NCBI RefSeq assembly: GCF_014384965.1
Contig: NZ_JACRSW010000001.1
Span: 248,001 to 312,000 of the forward strand
Length of the DNA stretch: 64,000 bases
From: Jutongia hominis
GTDB taxonomy: Bacteria; Bacillota; Clostridia; Lachnospirales; Lachnospiraceae
Reading direction: 5' to 3'
Shown here: piece by piece, positions 20,401-27,379 of the stretch
Layout of the letters: each line of letters opens with the position of its first letter
Position numbering within the stretch: position 1 is the stretch's first letter
Made by a program: the position numbers and the translations under genes
Notes under the pieces: generated by a model
What the model saw: only the letters and a program-made list of their open reading frames with translations
What the model was told of the DNA's origin: nothing
The model's database searches: none

Positions 20401-20535
20401 CAGGCAAAGGAAGGAGCCGGCATTTATTACCGTGCTGTTGCACCTGATGTAATTGAATACGCTGTGATCTCCAATGATGATTTTGATTCCGAAAAAATGG
20501 TAGACAATGTCACAAGAGTAGAATTAACATACTAG
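17467..20535 (+). CDS. large Hsp70-like ATPase
   Basis: 1022 residues starting MILSTKQVDNIAISENLFHD, with AAGGAGG 6 nt upstream. The actin/Hsp70 ATPase core begins only near residue 340. It shows phosphate 1 (GIIGIDFGTKSTVVVYQ), phosphate 2 (GIFDFGGGTTDFDFG near 576-590) and an adenosine-type motif (VHIFLAGNSSRSAIL near 756-770). The N-terminal ~338 residues are not DnaK-like and I do not recognise them. After a Gln/Ser/Asp linker (about 820-860) comes a beta-rich C-terminal domain (GRIKVIMPHT ... RFRFYIGYKKKNNFQM). There is no signal peptide. It lies 62 bp after the GrpE-like gene and is closed by a strong terminator. It is probably a specialised chaperone or ATP-dependent scaffold; the client is unknown. 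Confidence 0.75.
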   Translation: MILSTKQVDNIAISENLFHDVVEEHIPNLIHKQTEMLNTFFDNLTSFIEDYLKKTDWFYIENKNVLYNNSIVALFPDLSTFPIGSCPLNHAYDPVTFQDEFEEYTGTLMTANEFKKAFAGKFDILYEYCPEYLADSYFTVMDFHKALHADGIHTKRWNGFSKANSYHIPLYRLNGMDSETICAAKTIYFWLKNDLIPDSLPEDLTALYAHVLSLFQANENCFTWTGDRIVIQEDIIMQSVLQGDTALITDDTYRNSFLYDARKKTIALDQLSDSTIELVKEHLLSCDALRADFERYDENILTDPNRGHWGLWQDEHYQSPYTAKIHTPLIARNPAADINADGIIGIDFGTKSTVVVYQDNTEHIIPMRIGTSHYSKKADLKQYENPTVMELINLDHFMKMYRQKDGRPDTLWEDLTISHSAVGSMINSTSNDYYAFFNEIKQWAGSQKKQLRLKDKSGNDISLPPFSEITETDFNPIEIYAYYIGLYINNMNNGIFLNYLLSFPVTFEQPICDKVIESFRRGIKKSLPDSILHNEEIMKHFRVVKGISEPAAYAICALEQYHFDLEDDTKEVYYGIFDFGGGTTDFDFGHWHLPLEQESRRYDYVLECYGSGGDQYLGGENLLQLMAFEVFRLNQNKLREDGITFSLPPECHPFPGSESLLSTSQEAKLNTRQLMEKLRPFWEREDNYHSLYQSGKIVLSLFTRSGEQKLNYELNVNMAILDKLLHKRIELGIANFFECLKATFGDHLGKEIHNVHIFLAGNSSRSAILTELFETYMKTYARDLQKTYPGITDDFFCLHPALGSPLPNATAKKENPISGIEAVKKQQAANKPQASIESLVQSVTDIEDLIQSVSDTNDPALSVLSEEEVLSTITKPNGKTGVAFGLLEGRPGGRIKVIMPHTQDVEKNTSDIRFRFYIGYKKKNNFQMISDPSLPYNKWTFLCDASTQDFAIYYSPRSEAASGTLSIYEVYKKNCRLEQAKEGAGIYYRAVAPDVIEYAVISNDDFDSEKMVDNVTRVELTY

Positions 20536-20603
20536 TATAACGCTATAGATTCTATGCGTGACAAAACCGGAACGAATACGAATCCTTCGATTTAATACAT
20601 AAG

Positions 20604-20660
20604 AATCAGAAAAAAGCTCTCTGAAATGTTTATCACATTCCAGAGAGCTTTTTTCTGATT
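20604..20660. terminator. bidirectional terminator
   Basis: A perfect 20-bp inverted repeat: AATCAGAAAAAAGCTCTCTG at 20604-20623 and its exact complement at 20641-20660, with a 17-nt loop. A- and T-runs inside the arms give U-tracts in both directions. It separates the Hsp70-like gene (plus) from trmL (minus). Confidence 0.9.
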
Positions 20661-20738
20661 TGTGCTTCTTTCTTCTTCTAACATGCAAGCTATGGAATTT
20701 TTCTTTTCCCTTTCCAATATGCAGGATTTGAAAATTTT

Positions 20739-21245
20739 CTACTCTTCGTTCCAATGCAATCTATGAAGATTGCCTTCCGTCTGCATAGAGAAAAAGTCAT
20801 TCTGTCTGAGTGCTTCATACAAAATGATCGCAACCGAATTCGATAAATTCAGCGAACGGATATCCTGATTCATCGGAATACGGATTGCTGTGTGTTCATA
20901 CTCTACAAGAATCTCTTCCGGTATGCCCGCACTTTCTTTTCCAAACATGATATAGGCATCTTTTGAAAAGCTGACATCTGAATATTTATGCTTTGCTTTT
21001 GTCGTTGCCATATACATATTACCGACTGCATCGGGATTTTTCTCAAAAAAATCATCCAGGCAATCATAAACGGTTACATCTAACTTATCCCAGTAATCCA
21101 GTCCTGCTCTTTTTAACATCTTATCATTGATCTTAAATCCCATCGGTTCGATCAAATGAAGGCGTGTTCCGGTTGCACAGCAGGTTCTCCCTATATTTCC
21201 GGTATTTGCCGGCATTTCCGGCTCAAGAAGTACAATATTTATCAT
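20739..21245 (-). CDS. trmL: tRNA (cytidine(34)-2'-O)-methyltransferase
   Basis: 168 residues, the usual size of the TrmL/YibK SPOUT methyltransferase. Recognisable blocks are MINIVLLEPEMPANTGNIGR, LIEPMGF and, at the knot that binds S-adenosylmethionine, MFGKESAGIPEEIL with IPMNQDIRSLNLSNSVAI. It methylates the wobble base of certain leucine tRNAs. It follows the aminotransferase gene by 19 bp and has an AGGATGAAAG ribosome site, so lrp, aminotransferase and trmL probably form one operon. The bidirectional terminator at 20604-20660 closes the unit. Confidence 0.93.
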   Translation of the reverse strand: MINIVLLEPEMPANTGNIGRTCCATGTRLHLIEPMGFKINDKMLKRAGLDYWDKLDVTVYDCLDDFFEKNPDAVGNMYMATTKAKHKYSDVSFSKDAYIMFGKESAGIPEEILVEYEHTAIRIPMNQDIRSLNLSNSVAIILYEALRQNDFFSMQTEGNLHRLHWNEE

Positions 21246-21264
21246 CTTTCATCCTCTTTTCTTT

Positions 21265-22425
21265 TTAACGAAGCCTGTTAATAAAATGTTCTACACGCTC
21301 TAATGCTTCTTTTAGATCTTCGATCGAATATGCATAGGAAATTCGCACATAACCTTCCCCTGACGTTCCAAATGCAATTCCCGGAACAACCGCTACTTTT
21401 TCCTGTTGCAAAAGACGTGTCGCAAATTCTTCCGAAGTCAATCCAAACTCTTTAATCGATGGAAATACATAAAATGCACCAAATGGCTCAAAACATTGCA
21501 AGCCCATTTTGTCAAACCGTCGCATCAGATAATTGCGTCGCTGGTTATAAGCAGTACGCATCCGTTCCACGTCAGCATCCCCTTTTTTTAAAGCAGAGAC
21601 TGCCGCATACTGACTTGTCGTCGGTGCACACATGATCGCATATTGATGAATCTTTAAGATCTGATCCATGATCACCCGCGGTCCACAGGCATAACCAAGC
21701 CGCCATCCTGTCATCGCATACGACTTTGAAAACCCATTGATCACGATCGTTCGTTCTTTCATTCCCGGAAAAGATGCGATCGATACATGATTACTGCCAT
21801 ATGTTAATTCCGAATAGATTTCATCCGAAATTACAAAAAGGTCTTTTTCAATGATCACATCGACAATCTCTTCTAAGTCTTCTTTTGTCATGATCGCACC
21901 GGTCGGATTATTCGGAAAAGGCATGACAAGAATTTTTGTCTTATCTGTGATCGCACCCAATAACAGCTCTTTTGTCAGTTTAAATCCATCTTCCTCACGC
22001 AATGCGATCGGAACAGGCACGCCATCTGCCAGAACAATACACGGCTCATATGATACATAGCTTGGCTGTGGCAGTAATACTTCATCTCCGGGATTTAGCA
22101 TGGCACGAAACGCTGCATCGATCGCTTCGCTTCCTCCGATCGTCACAACAATCTCATGACCCGGATCATATGGCAGGTCAAATCTTCGATCTAAATATGC
22201 TGCAATCTCTTCTTTTAGTTCTTTTAATCCGGCATTTGAGGTGTAGAAAGTTCTTCCGCGTTCCAAAGAATAGATTCCCTCTTCTCTGATATGCCATGGT
22301 GTATCAAAATCCGGTTCTCCGACACCAAGAGAAATTGCATCTTTCATTTCATTTACAATATCAAAGAATTTACGGATACCGGATGGTTCAATTGAAACAA
22401 TCTTATCGGATAGTGGATTTCTCAT
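21265..22425 (-). CDS. class I/II PLP-dependent aminotransferase
   Basis: 386 residues with the fold-type I aminotransferase pattern: SLGVGEPDFDTPWHI, PFPNNPTGAIM, SDEIYSELTYG, and the PLP lysine in FSKSYAMTGWRLGYACGP. A C-terminal arginine region (GYVRISYAYSIEDLKEALER) should hold the substrate carboxylate. It belongs with aspartate/aromatic/alanine-type aminotransferases (PatA/AspC-like); the amino acid used cannot be told. Its start overlaps the upstream Lrp-type regulator by 4 bp (ATGA), implying coupled translation and control by that regulator. Confidence 0.92.
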   Translation of the reverse strand: MRNPLSDKIVSIEPSGIRKFFDIVNEMKDAISLGVGEPDFDTPWHIREEGIYSLERGRTFYTSNAGLKELKEEIAAYLDRRFDLPYDPGHEIVVTIGGSEAIDAAFRAMLNPGDEVLLPQPSYVSYEPCIVLADGVPVPIALREEDGFKLTKELLLGAITDKTKILVMPFPNNPTGAIMTKEDLEEIVDVIIEKDLFVISDEIYSELTYGSNHVSIASFPGMKERTIVINGFSKSYAMTGWRLGYACGPRVIMDQILKIHQYAIMCAPTTSQYAAVSALKKGDADVERMRTAYNQRRNYLMRRFDKMGLQCFEPFGAFYVFPSIKEFGLTSEEFATRLLQQEKVAVVPGIAFGTSGEGYVRISYAYSIEDLKEALERVEHFINRLR

Positions 22426-22907
22426 GGCGTAATTAACATCCTTTCTGACTCATGCTTCTCATCTGTCATAATAAGACCATGTTCTTTATATTTTTTCAGT
22501 ACAAAATATGTTGATGTACTGTTCACGGATTCTAACGTTGACAATTTCTCTGATACAAATCTTGCCACTTCTTTCATGCTTTTCCCTTGAATCACCACTG
22601 TCAGATCAAAGCCGCCGGACATCAGATATACACTTTCTACTTCTTCAAAACGGTAGATTCTTTCTGCCACTTTATTAAATCCCATATTCCGCTGTGGTGT
22701 TACTTTTACTTCTATCAGGGCAGTTACCAGTTCACAATCTGTCTGATCCCAGTTGATCAGCGTCGGATAACCACAGATCACATTGGCATCTTCCATTTCT
22801 TTGATCTCTTTTTTGATCGTCTCTTCATCGGTTGCAAGCATTGCAGCCAGATCTTCTGTTGAATAACGACCGTTTTTCTGAATCGCATCTAATATCTGTT
22901 TTTTCAT
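22422..22907 (-). CDS. Lrp/AsnC-family transcriptional regulator
   Basis: 161 residues from the ATG at 22907 (MKKQILDAIQKNGRYSTEDL), which has GAGG 6 nt upstream; the ATG at 22919 has no clear site. An N-terminal winged helix-turn-helix (about 1-60: LAAMLATDEETIKKEIKEME) is followed by a RAM/AsnC ligand domain (ALIEVKVTPQRNMGFNKVAE, SVYLMSGGFDLTVVIQG). Such proteins form octamers that sense amino acids. The gene overlaps the aminotransferase and probably controls it. Confidence 0.9.
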   Translation of the reverse strand: MKKQILDAIQKNGRYSTEDLAAMLATDEETIKKEIKEMEDANVICGYPTLINWDQTDCELVTALIEVKVTPQRNMGFNKVAERIYRFEEVESVYLMSGGFDLTVVIQGKSMKEVARFVSEKLSTLESVNSTSTYFVLKKYKEHGLIMTDEKHESERMLITP

Positions 22908-22948
22908 TGTAATCCTCATTTCTGCTTTTATACTTTTCCAAAGACGAT

Positions 22949-23935
22949 TTATTCATAAATCTTATATAACTCATCACTTCCTGCAGGTTCTAAGAAACGT
23001 GTCTCTTCACCATTGGTGATCACTCTGTCATTCGAATCTGTTGCGCGGCCGATCACGGCGGCAGGAATACCGGATTCCTTTAACCGGTCCACTAAAAGAT
23101 TACCTTTCGCACATCCAATTAACATCGATCCACTCGACATCATCTGATAGGGATTGATACCAAATACTTCGCACACTTCAATCGTTTCCTGCCGGATCGG
23201 AATTTTAGTCAGATCTGCGCTGATTCCGAGATCTGCCGCTGCTCCAATCTCCCACAATGCGCCAAAAATCCCTCCTTCTGTCACATCATGCATCGCACTG
23301 ACACCGGTTTCTACCGCAATCTTTGCTTCCGGTACGACCGAAAGATATTGATAAAAGTCCGCTGCTGTATCTACAAGTTCCTCCGGCAATGTTTCTAACA
23401 GTTTTTCTCTTTTTTGGGCAGCAATGATTGCTGTTCCTTCTAAACCTGCCCATTTTGTCAAAACCAGATCATCTCCAACCTGTAAACCACCGGTCGATAC
23501 TAACTTTTCTTTTTTGACTTTCCCCACACCTGTTACCGTAACAACCGGCTGGTTGACAACATTAGAAATCTCTGTATGACCACCCATGATCTCAATCTCT
23601 AATTCGCGGCAGGCTGCCTCGATCTCGCCCATCAATTCTCTAAGATATTTCTCTCTCTTTCTGGGCGGCAGAATGATACTTGTCATAATTCCAACCGGTT
23701 CTGCTCCGGAAGAAGCAATATCATTTGCTGTTACATGCACAGCAAATGTCCCCATTCCTTTTTCTGTTGCCGTGATTGGATCCACGGAAAAGACAAGCAC
23801 TTCTCCTTCTCCTGCTTCTACCGCACTGCAGTCCTCTCCCACTCCCGGATGTAAAAGAACTTCAGGTCTTCTATGATGGATCTGCTTAAAAACAGACCGT
23901 TTTAATATATTCTCAGGTACTTTACCGATTTGCAT
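22949..23935 (-). CDS. AIR synthase-related protein (HypE/PurM-like fold)
   Basis: 328 residues with the PurM/HypE/ThiL architecture: an N-terminal ATP-binding half (GVGEDCSAV, VSVDPITATEKGMGTFAVHV near-motif, ANDIASSGAEPVGIM), the central MGGHTEISNVVNQPVVTVTG, and the C-terminal half (AMHDVTEGGIFGALWEIG, MMSSGSMLIGC). It most resembles stand-alone HypE-like 'AIR synthase' proteins. There are no hydrogenase-maturation genes beside it and no C-terminal cysteine for carbamoyl transfer, so a role in hydrogenase maturation is doubtful. AGGAGG lies 6 nt before the ATG. It lies between the VanW gene and the lrp operon on the same strand. Confidence 0.85.
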   Translation of the reverse strand: MQIGKVPENILKRSVFKQIHHRRPEVLLHPGVGEDCSAVEAGEGEVLVFSVDPITATEKGMGTFAVHVTANDIASSGAEPVGIMTSIILPPRKREKYLRELMGEIEAACRELEIEIMGGHTEISNVVNQPVVTVTGVGKVKKEKLVSTGGLQVGDDLVLTKWAGLEGTAIIAAQKREKLLETLPEELVDTAADFYQYLSVVPEAKIAVETGVSAMHDVTEGGIFGALWEIGAAADLGISADLTKIPIRQETIEVCEVFGINPYQMMSSGSMLIGCAKGNLLVDRLKESGIPAAVIGRATDSNDRVITNGEETRFLEPAGSDELYKIYE

Positions 23936-23968
23936 AATTTTCCTCCTGCTAAATCTCTTATCTCTTTT

Positions 23969-25525
23969 TTATTGTGTATTTTTTGCAGTTGTTGCACTCT
24001 TCGTCGCAGCAGGCTTTTTGGTTGCTGTTGGCTTCTTAGTCACAACCGGTCTTTTTGTTGCTGCCGCTTTCGGCTTAGCTGTCGCTTTTGCTTTTGTCTT
24101 GGCAGATGCCGACGGTGATGCAGAAGCTTTTGCCGCTGCAGACGGTGCAGGAGATGATGAAGTGCTGCTGCCGACTGTGATATGCTCCGGCTCTGCTGCA
24201 TACGAACTGCTGTTGATCAGAATCTTATCGGTTCTTTTGCCATCAACAGTTACAATCTTCCAAAGTTTTGCTTTATAGCCGACATGAGCCGACTGTGTTA
24301 CCATGCGATACGAAGCAGCTTTCGTCTTATCAACGGTCTCTACTGCTGCTCCGGGCTGTATCGTTTCTATAATCTGTGACTTATATTCTATCTTTCGGTT
24401 ATTTGCTCTGGTCTCTTCTCCATAGATACGGAATGACAGAATGCCTCCCTGTGCCGAAGCCGCAATATAGACCGGCACTTTCATATTATTTTTAAACTTC
24501 ATATCTTTGTAGTCACCGGCAATCGCTGCATCTCTTGATACCGGCACATAACTAACTACCATGGAATGCGGAGAACGTTCCACGATTTCTAATTCCGCTT
24601 TTAAAACAGCATTATATAATGTGGTTGAAACCTGGCATACACCACCTCCGATTCCTTCTACTACATTTCCGCTCGAATATTCGGCAGCAGCCTGATAACC
24701 ATTTGCCACGGTACGGTCTTTGATCACTTTAACAACAGAAAATGTTTCGCCCGGATAAAGAACGGTTCCATTGATATAATTTGCGGCTGTCCGAACATTG
24801 TTCGCTCTTGCTGCGGTTGATGTTGAATAATCGGTTGAAAAACTTCCGAGCAGATCCTTGCATTTTTCAACCTGTTTTTTGGTGTATTTTGCTTTTGTTA
24901 TCTTGACAACTGCTGTCACCTGTAATTCCTGCTTTTTCGTATCTTTTAATAATGCATGTTTGATCACGGCAATCGTATCCTCAATCTGAAGCTTTCGTCC
25001 GTTGCGCGAATTTGTCGCTTTGAATTTACCGTTTACAAGTTTTAATTTCGCATCTTTCTTATTAATATCATATTTGACACAATTCTCTTCAAGATATTTT
25101 CGAAGAACCTTTTCGTCTACCTTGAGCGTTAAGGCAAAATCTTTTTTATCTTTTCCGATATCCTGTATTTCTTTCATGCGTTGAAAAACGTTTCCCTTTT
25201 TTCCTACTTCAAATGCTTTTTCGATCACATTTTTATCTTCACACCGGTATCCAAGATCAGAGGCCTGAGCTGTTACCGTCTGATCATCGACTGCAATCTT
25301 TACAGTACGGTTCATCAGATATTGCATATAGCCGTCCAGCTCTTTTTGTGCATCCGCTTTTGTCATACCCGATACATCTAATCCACTGATCGATATGCCA
25401 TCTGCCATCTTCTTTCCGTTGCCAAATCCACCTCTTGTCCCGATCACAACCCCTCCGGCAATACACAGAATCAACAAACATCCTATAAAAAAGGCAATAC
25501 TTAGTTTCTTATTCTTGTCTGTCAT
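23969..25525 (-). CDS. VanW family cell-surface protein with basic Ala/Lys/Pro tail
   Basis: 518 residues. There is one N-terminal membrane segment (about 8-30). A YoaR-like putative peptidoglycan-binding region with repeated 'GLDVSGMTKADAQKEL'-type sequence follows (about 40-210). The VanW domain comes next (about 230-360: GTVLYPGETFSVV, GIGGGVCQVSTTLYNAVLKA, RSPHSMVVSYVP). A small G5-like beta region ends PEHITVGSS, and the tail (about 450-518) is low-complexity Ala/Lys/Pro/Thr. VanW proteins occur in cell envelopes; their activity is not known. The tail probably crosses or binds the wall. A purine-rich G-run lies about 11 nt before the ATG. Confidence 0.88.
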   Translation of the reverse strand: MTDKNKKLSIAFFIGCLLILCIAGGVVIGTRGGFGNGKKMADGISISGLDVSGMTKADAQKELDGYMQYLMNRTVKIAVDDQTVTAQASDLGYRCEDKNVIEKAFEVGKKGNVFQRMKEIQDIGKDKKDFALTLKVDEKVLRKYLEENCVKYDINKKDAKLKLVNGKFKATNSRNGRKLQIEDTIAVIKHALLKDTKKQELQVTAVVKITKAKYTKKQVEKCKDLLGSFSTDYSTSTAARANNVRTAANYINGTVLYPGETFSVVKVIKDRTVANGYQAAAEYSSGNVVEGIGGGVCQVSTTLYNAVLKAELEIVERSPHSMVVSYVPVSRDAAIAGDYKDMKFKNNMKVPVYIAASAQGGILSFRIYGEETRANNRKIEYKSQIIETIQPGAAVETVDKTKAASYRMVTQSAHVGYKAKLWKIVTVDGKRTDKILINSSSYAAEPEHITVGSSTSSSPAPSAAAKASASPSASAKTKAKATAKPKAAATKRPVVTKKPTATKKPAATKSATTAKNTQ

Positions 25526-25694
25526 CTTTTTTATGACCCCCCTGTTCTATTTCCATATACTCATTTTTATCATAACTTTTATTCTAACATACCACCTTAT
25601 TTTCGCAAGTCAAACTTTCTCTTCAAATTCCTACAAATTTCGTGTAAAATATATAACAAAGGCGATGAATATTTTCCTATTCCATAAAAAAGTG

Positions 25695-25712
25695 CAAAGC
25701 CCGCGCTTTGCT
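25695..25712 (-). terminator. second terminator in the 25.7-kb gap
   Basis: GCAAAGC at 25695-25701 pairs with GCTTTGC at 25706-25712. On the minus strand it is followed after two bases by six T and then by ATGGAATAGGAAAA, the opening of the terminator-associated repeat. Confidence 0.6.
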
Positions 25713-25716
25713 ATGT

Positions 25717-25757
25717 GTACCACCACTGTACGAGCAGTTTCCTATTCTATAAAAAAG
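25717..25757 (-). repeat. terminator-associated repeat, copy 2
   Basis: Minus-strand sequence TTTTTTATAGAATAGGAAAC then TGCTCGTACAGTGGTGGTAC directly follows the hairpin at 25754-25779. It matches copy 1 at 9161-9203 with few differences. Here the reading frame has no ATG, which favours a DNA or RNA role over a peptide. Confidence 0.5.
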
Positions 25758-25779
25758 GCAACGTCAATACGTTGCCTTT
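25754..25779 (-). terminator. terminator of the 33-codon membrane gene
   Basis: AAAGGCAACG (25754-25763) pairs with CGTTGCCTTT (25770-25779) around a 6-nt loop, and a T-run follows on the minus strand. It lies 16 bp after the stop of the small gene at 25795-25896. Confidence 0.85.
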
Positions 25780-25794
25780 ACAGGATTTTTATTC

Positions 25795-25896
25795 TTACAT
25801 AGCTCCCAGTACAATCGGTACAACCATAGCTACGATAACCAGGATACAGATTGCTGTTGCAATTCTCTTTTGGTTTTTACGATTAAAAAAGTTCAT
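25795..25896 (-). CDS. small single-pass membrane protein, 33 residues
   Basis: The frame begins MNFFNRKNQKRIATAICILV and ends with IVLGAM. It has a basic head of about 11 residues and one hydrophobic helix. AGGAGG is placed 7 nt before the ATG and a strong terminator follows 16 bp downstream, so it looks like a real gene. It is divergent from the TPR-like gene, with only 55 bp between starts. I do not recognise the family; basic-plus-hydrophobic peptides of this type occur in many Clostridia, and the function is unknown. Confidence 0.6.
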   Translation of the reverse strand: MNFFNRKNQKRIATAICILVIVAMVVPIVLGAM

Positions 25897-25951
25897 CCTT
25901 ATGCCTCCTATCATTATTACAAAAGATACTTCATTCGAAAGGAGAAGCCAT

Positions 25952-26560
25952 ATGCCAATCTTTCTCATATGCATTATTGTATTCGTTATCTGGTTTCGCG
26001 TCAAGATAAAAAAAGCAAACAAGGAAACCAACATACAAAACGCTCAATATTGGGAGCGTGAAGAACAGGCAAACTTTGCCCGCAAAAAAGATATTACCAA
26101 CTTAGAATATCTGACGGTCGATGACAATGAACTGATGTTAAAAACACCTGCAAATGACGAAGAAGCAGACTTAATACAACAATTAAAAGACTGTTCCCAT
26201 CGTAAGATGTTAAACCTTTCTGCCTATTCGAATACCGATCTGAAGGAAAAATATGGTGTTGTAAATCTCGAGGAATTGTCAAACTGTGATCAGAATTATC
26301 TGTATTTTATCCGCGCATTAAGCAATTGGGGACGCTATCTGTATGAGCATGACGATCCTGACCGTGCCCAAAAAGTCATGGAACTTTCTCTCCGTATCGG
26401 CAGTGACATTTCTCATGTATATACGATATTAGCACAGATCTACTTACAACAGGGTAAGGAAGAAAAAGTCGATGAATTGATCGCAAAAGCAGCTTCATCC
26501 GATATGGCATTAAAGGATTCGCTGATCCGCAAATTAAAACTATTGAAACTGGAATCCTAA
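25952..26560 (+). CDS. membrane-anchored TPR-like protein
   Basis: 202 residues from the ATG at 25952 (MPIFLICIIVFVIWFRVKIK), with AAAGGAG 7 nt upstream. One N-terminal membrane segment (2-16) is followed by a basic stretch. After it comes an acidic helical domain whose end looks like tetratricopeptide repeats (ALSNWGRYLYEHDDPDRAQK, SHVYTILAQIYLQQGKEEKV). It is probably a cytoplasm-facing scaffold at the membrane. The reading frame stays open further upstream to 25715, but the ribosome site fixes the start here. No close neighbours share its strand. Confidence 0.7.
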   Translation: MPIFLICIIVFVIWFRVKIKKANKETNIQNAQYWEREEQANFARKKDITNLEYLTVDDNELMLKTPANDEEADLIQQLKDCSHRKMLNLSAYSNTDLKEKYGVVNLEELSNCDQNYLYFIRALSNWGRYLYEHDDPDRAQKVMELSLRIGSDISHVYTILAQIYLQQGKEEKVDELIAKAASSDMALKDSLIRKLKLLKLES

Positions 26561-26665
26561 TTCTACCGATTATAATTCCTTTCCCGGCACTATCTGTTAA
26601 AATCTGTCCTTTTATAGCTCCTGCAGATTCCTGCTAAGTGAAATATAAAATCAGATTTCTGCCTT

Positions 26666-27313
26666 TTATTTTGCAGCAGGACATTCGTCTTTCAAAAAGC
26701 ATGTCTCACATTGCGGACTGCGTGCCGTACAGATGGTACGTCCCAATGTGATAATATGGATATTCCATAAGATCCAATGATCCTTTGGCAGTACATGCAT
26801 CAGATCATATTCAATCTTTTCCGGATCTTTTTCTTTTGTCAGTCCAAGTTTTCTTGAAATTCTTTTGACATGGGTATCTACGACAATACTTGGTTCATTA
26901 AAAATATTGCCACGTATCACATTTGCGGTCTTTCTGCCAACACCGGCAAGCGATGTCAATGATTCCAGATCACTTGGTACTTCCCCATGAAATTCCAGCA
27001 ATAACTTCTGACAGCACGCAATGATATTCTTTGCTTTGTTACGGTAAAAGCCCGTAGAACGGATATCCTGCTCTAACTCTTCCCGATCAGCTTTTGCAAA
27101 TGCCTCGATCGAAGGATATTTCACAAAAAGATCCTTTGTAACAATATTGACTCTGGCATCTGTACATTGTGCACTTAACATCGTTGCGATTAAAAGCTGC
27201 CATGCACTGTCATGCTCCAGATAACAACGGTAATCTGTTCCGTATTCTTTGTCTAACAATGCCAGAATCCTTGCTACTCTTTCTTTCTCTTTTACTGTCA
27301 TTCTCTTTGCCAT
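26666..27313 (-). CDS. nth: endonuclease III
   Basis: 215 residues. The helix-hairpin-helix LTSLAGVGRKTANVIRGNIF contains the catalytic Lys, and the catalytic Asp is in IVVDTHVKRISRKLG. The 4Fe-4S cluster cysteines keep the C-x6-C-x2-C-x5-C spacing (CTARSPQCETCFLKDEC). The enzyme removes oxidised pyrimidines and cuts abasic sites in base-excision repair. AAAGGAG lies 5 nt before the ATG. It is 66 bp downstream of the radical SAM gene on the same strand. Confidence 0.96.
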   Translation of the reverse strand: MAKRMTVKEKERVARILALLDKEYGTDYRCYLEHDSAWQLLIATMLSAQCTDARVNIVTKDLFVKYPSIEAFAKADREELEQDIRSTGFYRNKAKNIIACCQKLLLEFHGEVPSDLESLTSLAGVGRKTANVIRGNIFNEPSIVVDTHVKRISRKLGLTKEKDPEKIEYDLMHVLPKDHWILWNIHIITLGRTICTARSPQCETCFLKDECPAAK

Positions 27314-27379
27314 AAAAACTCCTTTATAAAAATGTACTCCCGGTATCTTTTCAAAATGAATCCTTTCGGCCGGATTTCT

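Noticed and set aside
22949..23935. HypE hydrogenase-maturation protein
   Set aside because: The C-terminus lacks the cysteine that HypE needs, and no hyp genes are adjacent, so only the fold family is claimed.
24018..24278. Plus-strand Ala/Val-rich frame opposite the VanW tail
   Set aside because: It is the antisense of a low-complexity Ala/Lys/Pro tail.
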